Shown here: in pieces, positions 1 through 8,883 of the stretch
Layout: the number at the start of each line of letters is the position of its first letter
Numbering within the stretch: the stretch's first letter is position 1
Source: Casuarius casuarius
Taxonomy: Eukaryota > Chordata > Aves > Casuariiformes > Casuariidae
DNA: 64,000 bases
NCBI GenBank assembly: GCA_003342895.1
Contig: PTFA01000364.1
Span: 1-64,000, forward strand
Reading direction: 5' to 3'
Made by a program: the position numbers and the translations under genes
The notes under the pieces: generated by a model
What the model saw: only the letters and a program-made list of their open reading frames with translations
What the model was told of the DNA's origin: nothing
Database searches by the model: none

Positions 1-970
1 GCTCTGCATGGGCATTTTTGGTGTTGGCACGGGGCCGATGCAATTCTTGTGAGGCATCCAAGGAGTCTGGCCTTTGCTACCTCTCAATAGGGAGGGCATC
101 GAAGCCTGTCCAATTCCACACCTACCAATGGACATCGATATCCGTCGGCAGTGATAAGATTGCTGCCGATGGATATCGTTGCCTACCGATAGGCAGCGGG
201 AGCTGCCCATCTCGAGAGGCACGCAGAGCTTCCATGTTGTGGGCCGTGTTGGTGTTGGGAGGCTGCGAGGCCTATCGACATTGACCGTTTTGGGGATGGA
301 GGGCCCTTCCGGAGCACTGATTTCCATAGGCATGGCACAGGAAGGACACGCAGAGAGACCGAGCCCTGTGGCTCTGCCTCAGAAGCTGTCGATCTCCACA
401 GCTCCATAGCCAGGCGAGGCATCGAGAGCAAGAGGCGTGCCTACCTCTCGATGCCCAGCAACAGCTGTCGATCTGCATGGGCATTTTCGCTGTTGGCACG
501 GGGCCCATGCAATTCTTGTGAGGCATCCAAGGAGTGTGGCATTCGCTACCTCTCGATAGGGAGGGGCATCGAAGCCTGTCCAATTCCACACCTACCAATA
601 GACATCGATATCCCTCGGCAGTGATAAGATTGCTGCCGATGGATATCGATGCCTCTCGATAGGCAGCGGGAGCTGCCCATCTCAAGAGGCATGCAGAGCC
701 TGCGGGGTGTGGGCCGTGTTGGTCTTGGGAGGCCCCGAGGCCTATCAACATTGACCGTTTTTGGGATAGAGGGCCCTTCCGGAGCTCTGATTTCCATAGG
801 CATGGCATGGCAAGGACACGCAGAGAGAGCGAGCCCTGTGTTTCTGCCTCAGAAGCTGTCGATCTCCACAGCTCTGTAGCCAGGGGGAGGCATCGAGAGC
901 GAGAGGCGTGCCCAACTCTCGATGCCTAGCAGCAGCTGTCGATCTGCACGGGCATTTTCGCTTTTGTCGC
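1..970. repeat. GC-rich satellite, unit about 469-471 bp
   Basis: Two full tandem units and the start of a third are visible. The segment beginning GCATGGGCATTTT recurs at 6 and 475, and as GCACGGGCATTTT at 946, giving spacings of 469 and 471. The units are close copies that differ by scattered substitutions. Each unit is rich in the pentamer TCGAT and in short variants of CTCTCGAT and GATAGGCAGC, so the long unit probably grew from shorter sub-repeats. Several open frames of 70-180 codons cross it on both strands, but they recur unit by unit and look like by-products of GC-rich repetition. The third unit breaks off near 964, just before the LTR. The array may extend left of the window. Confidence 0.9.
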
Positions 971-1307
971 TGTAGAGAACCGGTACTAAATGCGTTTTTT
1001 TTCTCGACATTGCTGCTGCTGCTACAGAGCCACCACTGCCAAGGTGTGTTCGGCAGTGCCGCGCTCGCACCCCCGGGAGCCGTCCGTGAGGTGAACAGCC
1101 TCGTTCACCTGCACAGGGCAAAAAGTGCGCAAAAGTCTGGCACGAACTGCACGTACTCATTTCCATCTGTGCATGAGCAGGAGACCACCCCCCCCCCCCA
1201 GATGCCCCCAGCCTGTTTCTGGAAGGTTCCGAGAGGGCGGACTGCGCATGACAGCTAATCTGCACGGGAAGTGAGGAAGCACCTCCCAGAGGCGGGGGCA
1301 AGAACCT

Positions 1308-1315
1308 CTAAAAAC
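1308..1315 (+). promoter_or_regulatory. Decayed TATA box of the 5' LTR
   Basis: The site reads TCTAAAAA, where the solo LTR of the same family reads TATAAAAA (minus strand, 37675-37682) in the same context (AAGAACC before, CTGCAG after). One base change has damaged the core promoter of the 5' LTR. Confidence 0.6.
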
Positions 1316-1510
1316 TGCAGACTGGGTGAATAGCGGGGGGCTTGTTTGCGATGACTGGAGATCTCGAGCGGAGTCAGTGGAACATCATGGGACTCGGAGT
1401 GGGGGTAGCCAGTTTCTTTTCTCCTTTTCCAACTTTCTCTATCTTTTCCCCTTACCCTTGCTCCCCTCTCCCCTTCACCTTTCCCCACCTTTTCTCCCCA
1501 CTCCGTTGAA

Positions 1511-1516
1511 AATAAA
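1511..1516 (+). promoter_or_regulatory. Polyadenylation signal AATAAA in the 5' LTR
   Basis: A canonical AATAAA lies about 195 bp after the TATA-like site, downstream of the pyrimidine-rich part of R. The solo A LTR keeps it (TTTATT at 37469-37474 on the + strand). The LTR copy near 8.4 kb has AATAGA. Confidence 0.7.
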
Positions 1517-1607
1517 GTTAAAAGGCTGTAAGATATTTGACCGGTTTTAGCGTCTTAATCTCGTCCTTGGGATCGTAACGAAACCCCCCCGATATTGGAT
1601 CGGAACG

Positions 1608-2004
1608 TCTAATTGGTGTCACGGACAGGATCCCTTGAGACGAGAGTGTCGTACAACCTTATGGTGTGCTGAGCGATTGTGTGTGAACGAGACGTACGAA
1701 CAAGTACGAAGCGAATGCGGAGTTCCGATCCGCGCTTCCACTCTCCCGCGAGGGAAGCGGTCGGAGACGAACGCAGCGTAAGGAAGGAGTGAATGTTGAG
1801 ATCTTTAGTATACTAGTTTGTGGTTTGGCTCCTGAGGGTGTATAGGGGAAACTTGGATTTTAAGGTGTGACCCCCTCAGGACAAAATCCCCTTTGTAGGA
1901 CATTTTTTGTAGTAGCTTACGGTTTGGCCTCCCGGGAGCGTATAGGGGAAACTTGGACTCCTTTAAGGTTTGGCCCTCCCGGGACGAAATCCCCTTTGTA
2001 GGAT
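1608..2004 (+). promoter_or_regulatory. 5' leader with two copies of a hairpin unit (putative packaging or dimer signal)
   Basis: The leader joins the PBS to the gag start. It holds two diverged direct copies of an 80-bp unit, 1823-1900 and 1923-2003. Each has the order TTTGG, a stem arm, TATAGGGGAAACTTGGA, a second stem arm, AAATCCCCTTTGTAGGA. In copy 1 the arms are CCTGAGGG (1831-1838) and CCCTCAGG (1873-1880). In copy 2 both arms are TCCCGGGA (1930-1937 and 1977-1984). The bases differ between copies but pairing is kept in each. Retroviral leaders commonly carry packaging and dimer hairpins here; that role is inferred. Confidence 0.65.
1614..1631 (+). other. Retroviral primer-binding site
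   Basis: TGGTGTCACGGACAGGAT begins 6 bp after the LTR end, where a PBS is expected, and starts with the TGG that pairs with the CCA end of a tRNA. It is unchanged in the second leader copy (8515-8532). The first eight bases resemble a tRNA-Leu type PBS but the remainder does not clearly fit a tRNA I can recall, so the primer is undecided. Confidence 0.6.
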
Positions 2005-3515
2005 ATGGCCGCCCAGAAGGCAGGCGATTTTTGTGAGGAAATCGAGAAATTGTATGATCTTTTGAAAGTACACCGTTCTCATCCCTCGCCCCCAGGACGA
2101 GACTGGGCACNGGACCATTGGTTCCAATTGCAAAGTGTAGTGGACCGAAAAGCAGTCTTGCAAAAAGAAGCTAAAGTNAAGAGAGGAAAAGGAAAAGCTA
2201 TTGTTTGCGCTGTGCTAGGAGCATGCCTAGCAGCTGCGGTGGAGGACAGGAAGCGGGCACCTTGTCAGGCGGAGGCTGTGGTTGCTGCGCTGCAAGCGGT
2301 GCTAAAGCCGCTGCAAGAACAATTAGGGGAAACCAAGCGGGCACTGGATGAGGAGAAGCACCAAAATCTGATACTGAAAGAGGAGCTAAGAAACCAGCTC
2401 CTGAGGGAGGCAGACACCCTCACCGAAACTGAGGTGGTGCTCAAGGGAAAAGGAGTATGCCAAATTTATCCCCAAAGGGACCTAAAAAGATTAAAGGAGG
2501 CTGTAGACGGCCCCCCCCCATATGTGTCCACTAGTCAAAACGGAATATGTATACAAGGACGATAGCGACAACCGCCCCCAGGTTGTTACCAAAGAAATCC
2601 CTTTCACAGCTACCGAACTGGCCAAGCTGCGAAAGGATTTTGCCAGAAGGGCTAGGGAATCGGAAACCAAATACGTGTGGTGGGTATCCCTGTCAGAGAG
2701 GGATGGAATCTTGCTATCTGAAAAGGAGGCAGAGGGATATTGGGGCCCGGGCGTGTTCCTGACAACGGGTGATCGCCGAGCCCCATGGTCCCTGACTCAG
2801 AGGGCCACATATTGGGCGGGGGGGTTTGAACCCTTTGGAAAGGGGGGATCCCCTAGCTATAACAGGTNCNNTNGATCAATTGNTGGAAAGTGTACAAAAG
2901 GCAGCTTGTCTGCAAATGATGTACGATCGGGAACTCAAGCCGAACCTGAGCTCTCCGATGTTATTGCCGGTAGATCCCGAGCGGATGACGCCCCTAGTAC
3001 GGGGACTTCCTGATTCCCTGAAACTTATTTGGATCCAGTTGCAGGAGAGAATCGCGGCTGCCCTGGAGGGGATGGTAACCCCCGAGCATGGGTGGCTAGG
3101 GAAAAAGGTGTGGACCTGGGGGGAGATAGCCCTGGAACTGATTAATTATGAGAGAAAATACAGGCCAGTCAGCCGGACTTACCAAAGGGTGGAAACTAGG
3201 GCCGTGCGGGCGGCAGAGCCAGCAAACAAGCTGCTGGCATTTTCTGGGAGGAGCCCAGACTTAGCCAGAAGAGAAAGATCCCTGACCCGGCAGGGACTAT
3301 GGCAATTGGGGCTGCAAAAAGGCATGCCCCGANACTTGATGGACGGGCTCCCGACCAAAAAACTAGAGCTCCTGGTACGGAGGTGGTCTGGACAGGGACC
3401 CCCGCCCAGACCGAAAGTACCCCCCCCCCCCGTGCCGGCGTTAAATGTGGGGGAGGAGTTCGAGGGAGGACGAAAGGGTGGTGGGAAAACTAGCTCCTCC
3501 ACCCCCTCAGGGTGA
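2005..3515 (+). pseudogene. gag: gag (broken): matrix-like, capsid and C-terminal basic region, no zinc knuckle
   Basis: Gag is the structural polyprotein of the virus particle. The first frame starts at ATG 2005 (MAAQKAGDF), after a suitable GGAT context, and runs 186 codons. Its middle is charged and heptad-like, probably a coiled coil. There is no glycine at position 2, so no N-myristoylation site. A PPPY late motif (the kind that recruits NEDD4-type ligases for budding) sits near its end, at about 2511-2522. The frame is lost in a run of nine C there. Capsid-like sequence (YWGPGVFL, PWSLTQRATYWAGG) continues in another frame from 2522, and is lost again around the N-rich stretch 2868-2882. 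The last part (2826-3515, 229 codons) ends in a proline- and glycine-rich basic tail. No CX2CX4HX4C box is present, although the frame is open across the place where nucleocapsid should lie. Some breaks may be assembly errors. Confidence 0.85.
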
Positions 3516-5520
3516 GGGGGGAGGCGGAGGGTGGATGTTCTTAAGACAACTCACCTGCAATAACAAAGGAGACTTGTTAATCACCGTAGCGGTGGGGCCG
3601 AAGAGAATGCCCGTAACCTTTTCAATCGATACGGGGGCGCAAATTACAGCGCTAACACGGAGTGAGGCGGAACAGTGTGGCATCTCGGTCCCCTCCAAAC
3701 CCCTAATAGTTTTAAATGCTCTGGGAAAGACCCAAACTGTGCCCATGACCCCGGTAACATTGTGGTTACCAGGGGAAGAGAGTCCTGTGGACACCATGGT
3801 GGCTGTGGGGCCTTTTCAAATGAACCTCTTAGGCATAGACGTCCTGAAGGGGAAGCAGTGGTGGGATACCCAGGGGAATTCGTGGTCTTTCAGCGTTCCT
3901 CAGGTTAGAAGACTAACTGGAGATTTTGGTGTGGCAGTGCGCTTGCTGCAAGCGGTGCCTCCCCTCCCCGCTTCCCGGCTGACTAGTGTAAAACCCTATC
4001 CGTTACCTTTGGGAGCCAGAGAGGGTATTAGCCCAGTATTGGAGGACCTGAAAAAACAGGGAGTTGTGATCCCGGCACAGTCCCCCTTCAATTCCCCTGT
4101 ATGGCCAGTTCGAAAACCAAAGGATAAGTGGAGACTAACCATAGACTATTGGCAATTAAATAACAATACAGGCCCATTGACGGCAGCTGTGCCAAACATT
4201 GATGAATTAATAGCGACTATCCAGGAGCAGTCCCACCCTGTGATGGCAACAATTGATGTCAAAGACATGTTTTTTATGGTCCCTTTGCAGCCTGAGGACC
4301 AAGAGCGTTTTACCTTCATGTGGGAGGGAGAGCAATACACGTTCACTCAGCTACCTCAGGGGTACAAGCATTCCCCTATGCTAGCCCATCATGCGCTAGC
4401 ACAAGAGCTTGAAACTGTCCCCATACAGGTGGGAATCAAAATTTATCAATACATAGATGATGTGCTCGTGGGAGGGAGCCAGGTAGAGGATGTTGAAAAA
4501 ACGCAGCGTGACATTATTGCTCACCTAGAGCAGATAGGGCTGACAATTCCCCCCCAAAAAGATCCAAACTCCCTTCAGTGAAGTAAAATTTCTGGGAATC
4601 TGGTGGAGGGGGGATGACCTGCATTCCTCTGGATACCCTCTCCTCATTGGACTCAATTAAAATGCCAGAGTCCAAAAAGGACTTGCAACATCCTCTAGGG
4701 CTGCTTGTGTTTTGGGGGAAGCACATTTCCGATTTTGCAATTGTTGCCAGGCCATTATATGACTTACTACAGAAAAGGGCTCACTGGGAGTGGACCTCAG
4801 TCCATGAAGAGGCGTTGCGGCTGCTGGTTTTTGAGGCGAANGCCTACCAAGCTTTGGGGCCAATCCACCCCACCAACCCTATCCAGATCGAATGGGGGTT
4901 TGCCCAGACTGGGCTCTCTATCCACCTGTGGGAGAAGGGGCTGTTTGTAGTCAGCCTTGCTGTAAGGGAGGCTGAACGAACTATTCAAAAGCAACCCCTA
5001 GCTCTCCGAGGTCNGTTTAAGGTGACCAAAGCGGTCCTGGCAGGGACCCCACCCCCTGACGGGGTGGCTCAGAGAGCCTCTGTACGAAAATGGTATGCAC
5101 AAATAGAGCATTATTGCGAAATCTTTTCTGTAACAGAGGGAGCCGCTANAGTTTTAAATATACAAGATGAGGCAGACTTGAATAAAGAAACCCCCCANCT
5201 CCCCTCTGTAATTCTANTAGCTCNCCCATTTTCTGATCAGATCCTAAATGCATGGTTCACAGACACTTCCTCAAAGCGGGAAGGGAAAACCTGGAGATAC
5301 CGGGCTGTGGTGCTCCAAGTGGGGACTAAGGAGCAGATCATTANAGAGGGAGAGGGCAGTGCGCAGGTGGGAGAGCTGGCTGCAGTGTGGAGCATATTCC
5401 AATGCAAAGGCCAGGCTACTTCCCCTGTACACATCTACACGGACTCATAAATGGTGTTCAAAGGCTGCCCAGAATGGCTTCCTTTTTGGGAGCAAAATGC
5501 CTGGGAGGTTAGTAGAATAA
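3445..5520 (+). pseudogene. pol: pro-pol (broken): protease, reverse transcriptase, partial RNase H; integrase absent
   Basis: Pro-Pol matures Gag and copies the viral RNA. The protease shows the aspartic site SIDTGAQ with the catalytic Asp at 3628-3630. RT follows in the same frame, with WRLTIDY, motif A (TIDVKDMFF), LPQGYKHSP and the catalytic YIDD at 4450-4461. After 4581 the frame changes twice (near 4563-4577 and 4605-4612). RT connection and RNase H then run in a third frame, with acidic residues in WFTDTS, GELAAV and YTDS. A TAA at 5448-5450 interrupts RNase H, and the match stops near 5515. The rest of RNase H and all of integrase (zinc-binding and DDE core) are missing, since env begins at 5655. 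LPQGYKHSP and YIDD resemble the ERV-L-like side of retroviral Pol rather than classical gammaretroviruses. That placement is inference. Confidence 0.9.
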
Positions 5521-5654
5521 TAAAAATACTTGGAGAGCACAAGATGCTAGTGGGAAAATCCACAAGATTCACACAAAATGGATTATTCCCTCCTCCTGAC
5601 CCAGGGAGTGAGTTTGTTCTTATTTATGTTTTCAAGGGCGGTGGTCTGACCAAG

Positions 5655-7174
5655 ATGCACCTACTGCTCTGGACCATCCCGATTCAAGGATGCATCCACG
5701 ATGGCGACGAACGACCACTCCCTCTACCTTCCCCCAACCCATTTAATCCCTTCGAGAACAACGAGTTCGTGTTGCTGGCGAAAGCAGTAAGGCAAACTTT
5801 CAATGTAAGCCACTGCTGGGTTTGCGGAGGACCGCTAGGGTTATCAAGCTGGCCGTGGATGTCCACACCCCTCACCCCAGACCAGATCGTAAGCAATTAC
5901 AGCGAAACCGCAGACGACACGTGGGACGACAGTGGGACCTGGCCAGTTCAGTTTCCAGCCATGGGGCAATATTGTTTAAACCGTACCCAGGAGGGAGGGA
6001 TTGAAGTGGGGGAAAGTAAATGTCGATGGACGCTCACTTGTAAGACACTCGATAAAGACAGGAATCTCCACCTATGGACGTGGCTCGATGAAATGGGGCG
6101 CAGTCGGGGATTTGAGGGATACTGGTCAAACAAAAATGAAACTTTAACTCTCCAACGACCCAGTTATCCCCCTTACAAGCAAACCTGCAAATGGAAAGGC
6201 ACTTCTGGGGCTTGGCATTGTACCGGCTGAATAGGTGATGGGGCAACCACATTTTTCAGCCCTCTGGGCGACAGAGACACAACTTACTTTCAATTCCCAA
6301 CAGGGATAAATGGGCCATTTGCTCAGGGCATTGGAGCTAAGAAGGGGCACTATTGGATTTGCGGACACACAGCATATAAATTTTTACCCGCGGGGTGGTC
6401 GGGAGTTTGTTATATAGGGATTATCAGACCTTTGTTTTTCCTTTTACCAGAAACAGGCGGACCTCGGCTAGGCGTAAAGGTATATGATGACCTCGGAGAC
6501 AGAAGTGTTGCCCGTAAGACGCGATCCATTAGGGTAGATTTGGGTGGGATGCAAAAATGGGGAAATAATGAGTGGCCTCCCAAACGAATAATTCAGCATT
6601 ATGGGCCTGCAACCTGGAATCCTAATGAACCAATATCGGGGGTGAGAGAACCAACTTATAACCTAAATCAAATAATCAGACTACAAGCGGCTCTAGAAAT
6701 TATTACCAACAAAACCGCTGACGCAATAGATCTTTTAACTCTGCAGTCCCAACAGATGTGCACGGCAATCCTTCAGCACCGCATGGTTTTAGACTGTTAG
6801 CTGAAGGGGGAGGGGTGTGTGGGAAATTAAATATTTCCAACTGTTGTTTAGANATAGNTGATGTAGGNGANGTAGTNCTCCAGTTAACCAAAGATATCAG
6901 AAAAATAGCCCACGTCCCNGTCCAAACCTGGAACGGCTGGAGTGGCAATTTGTGGTCCTGGTTACCAGGGGCACCGTGGGTGAAACAGTTAATATTGTAT
7001 TTGTTAGGTGCAGTTGCCGCTTTAATGTTTTTACCTTGTATAATTCCTTGCTTTGTTCAATTAATCCGACATGTTGTGTCAGATATGCAATTTGTTCCTA
7101 CCACCTCACCCGACGGCATAAAGAAAATCCGTGCCATCTATCAGCCACAGCCAACCACAGTACCCATCATTTAA
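5655..7174 (+). pseudogene. env: env (broken): gamma-type surface and transmembrane glycoprotein
   Basis: Env makes the surface (SU) and transmembrane (TM) subunits that attach to and fuse with cells. The chosen start, ATG 5655, begins a short hydrophobic leader (MHLLLWTIPI). SU carries CWVC at 5814-5825, the CXXC type motif that links SU to TM in gamma-type envelopes, and several NXS/T sites. A TGA at 6228-6230 interrupts SU, then the same frame continues to 6800. A basic RKTR site at 6513-6524 fits a furin-type SU/TM boundary. TM has a heptad region, an immunosuppressive-domain-like segment ending in a stop at about 6798-6800, and, in another frame (to 7174), a CX7CC motif (CGKLNISNCC), a tryptophan-rich membrane-proximal stretch, a long hydrophobic anchor at about 6990-7065 and a short tail. 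It cannot make a full protein as it stands. Confidence 0.88.
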
Positions 7175-7743
7175 ACCCATTCCCAGTTTATCCCAAAGGA
7201 GGAAATTGCATATTGACATCCATACCGCATTTGCCAGCTGTTATACCTGTTGAAACAATCACTTACCTTCGTTAACTCAATTTTGATGTGTGTTCTGTGA
7301 AGTTAAATGTTGCTAAAATTGTTAAAGCATGAGCTTGCATTGAGCAACACCTCTGTTTAATCACTGTTAAGCACCTTTTACCNGAACCTATATCGTTCCT
7401 TTTACTCTTCCNGCNACTTGTTCTACCCTTTCTATACTTCCTTCTGATCTCTATCTCATATCACCACTGTGANCAANGGCTATGAAGACTTCAGGAAGGA
7501 GACGTACCAATCAATGTTTAAGTCACGGGGTGGTGTGTCGGACAGATGAATGAATTTTTTGCCTTAAACATTTCTTGGTGCATGGGGTGCAGGCAGGCCA
7601 CAACCCCGAACAAGCCATCTGTCCCTGGNGGAAACAGGACTGGGCTGCTGCGACCCCCGAGATGGTCTCCCTGCAACCACCCAGGACACACCGAGCCTGC
7701 ACTGAACGAGACCACAATCGGGCAGAGACTTTGGGATCTGGAC
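7175..7743 (+). other. 3' untranslated part of the provirus
   Basis: This lies between the env stop and the B-type U3. No open frame of note and no domain is seen. A purine-rich patch lies at 7491-7503, but no clear polypurine tract abuts the presumed LTR start, so the exact U3 boundary is uncertain. Scattered single N bases occur up to 7629. Confidence 0.5.
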
Positions 7744-8508
7744 TGTAAATTATTGTCCGTTTTTTAGCACAACTTCTATAAAACGTGCTTGGCATGAGTG
7801 GCTAAATTTGCTGAAGCCTTAGGCCGCACTCCCTAGTTTGGTGAGAAAGGGCCTCAGAGCTGGTGCAGGCGGGAATGATAAGGGAGTTACCAGCAATTTG
7901 CATTCCTGTGCACTGCTGAAACAGTGCTAATTGCTGGGGTCACCACCTCTTTGTCAGGACCTTGAGAGACAATGGCTGGACCCAAGAATGGAGACACACC
8001 TGTCAGCAGAAACGGCAACAATAAACGGCCTACCTAGGGACAGTGATGAGACCCAATAAGGAGCAGGAGACCCCAGACCCAAATATTACTATTGGTCTGA
8101 ACTACCACGTGAGGGGTGGGAAACTTAATTTGAAAAAGCTATAATTGCCGAGGGATTTCTTTGTTTGGGCCCCGCCCCCCGTCTCTCCCCTCTCGTCACT
8201 GGTCCCTCGTCCCTCATCGGAGGCACCCAGCTTGAGCTGTAATTAGAATGGAGTCAGCGGAACATCATCGGCCTCGGAGTGGTGGTAGCTAGCTTCCTCT
8301 CTCCTTTTCCAACTTTCTCTATCTTTTCCCCTTACCCTTGTTCTGTTCCCCTCTTCTCTTCGCCTCCCCTTCGCCTTCCCCCCCCCCGCCTTTTCTCCCT
8401 ACTTCGTGGAAAATAGAGTTAAAAGGTTGTACGATATTTGACCGGTTTTAGCATCTTAATCTCGTCCTTGGGATCGTAACGAAACCCCCCCGATATTGGA
8501 TTGGGACA
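7744..8508 (+). mobile_element. Chimeric LTR: U3 and start of R from family B, rest of R and U5 from family A
   Basis: From about 7766 to 8245 the sequence matches the solo B LTR at 29367-30102 (shared landmarks: TAGCACAACTT, GAAGCCTTAGGCCGCACT, AAGGAGCAGGAGACCCCAGA, GGAGGCACCCAGCT). From about 8251 to 8508 it matches the 5' A LTR (1371-1607), ending in the proper GGGACA. The switch falls at about 8246-8250, after AGCTGTAATTA and before GAGTCAGCGG. A TATA-like TATAATT lies at 8140-8146, so the switch is inside R. The A part has 21 extra bases in the pyrimidine-rich stretch, and its poly(A) signal is AATAGA (8412-8417). The left edge (TGTAAATTATTG at 7744) is a best guess. Confidence 0.8.
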
Positions 8509-8874
8509 TCTAATTGGTGTCACGGACAGGATCCCTTGAGACGAGAGTGTCGTACAACCTTATGGTGTGCTGAGAGATTGTGTGTGAATGAGACGTACGA
8601 ACAAGTACGAAGCGAGTGCGGAGTTCCGATCCGCGCTTCCACTCTCCCGCGAGGGAAGCGGCTGGAGACGAACGAAGCGTAAGGAAGGAGTGAATGTTGA
8701 GATCTTTAGTATACTAGTTTGTGGTTTGGCTCCTGAGGGTGTATAGGGGAAACTTGGATTTTAAGGTGTGACCCCCTCAGGACAAAATCCCCTTTGTAGG
8801 ACATTTTTTGTAGTAGCTTACGGTTTGGCCTCCCGGGAGCGTATAGGGGAAACTTGGACTCCTTTAAGGTTTGG
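8509..8874 (+). repeat. Second copy of the family A leader (direct repeat of 1608-1973)
   Basis: The copy is collinear with 1608-1973 without any gap (constant offset of 6901) and I count six substitutions. It includes the PBS and the whole first hairpin unit, and stops early in the second unit. The six differences lie before 1780; the last 190 or so bases look identical. A leader should not follow a 3' LTR, so this marks the start of a second provirus unit. Confidence 0.9.
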
Positions 8875-8883
8875 ATCGGGACA
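8871..8883 (+). mobile_element. Terminal 13 bp of a third family A LTR at a deletion junction
   Basis: TTGGATCGGGACA follows the truncated leader directly and matches the right end of the A LTR (1595-1607, and the end of the solo LTR). The four bases TTGG are shared by the leader (1970-1973) and the LTR end, which fits a microhomology deletion that removed the body of a second provirus. Confidence 0.65.

Larger units (their letters stand above)
971..1607 (+). mobile_element. 5' LTR of the provirus, family A
   Basis: The left edge (TGTAGAGAACC) and right edge (ending near GATATTGGATCGGAACG) were fixed by comparison with the solo LTR on the minus strand at 37378-38039, whose ends are TGTAGAGAACC and GAATCGGGACA. 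The terminal CA has become CG here. The body holds a TATA-like site at 1308-1315, a long pyrimidine-rich stretch at about 1418-1500 and AATAAA at 1511-1516. U3 is therefore roughly 971-1338, R roughly 1339-1535 and U5 the rest. The left flank is satellite-like, but no target duplication can be checked because the right end of the insertion is rearranged. Confidence 0.88.

Noticed and set aside
272..808. 178-codon minus-strand frame and several others in the satellite
   Set aside because: The frames recur with the tandem unit, on both strands, and have no domain. They are by-products of GC-rich repetition.
1805..2110. Minus-strand 101-codon frame, echoed at 8706-9083
   Set aside because: It is antisense of the leader and gag start, and the echo is explained by the leader duplication.
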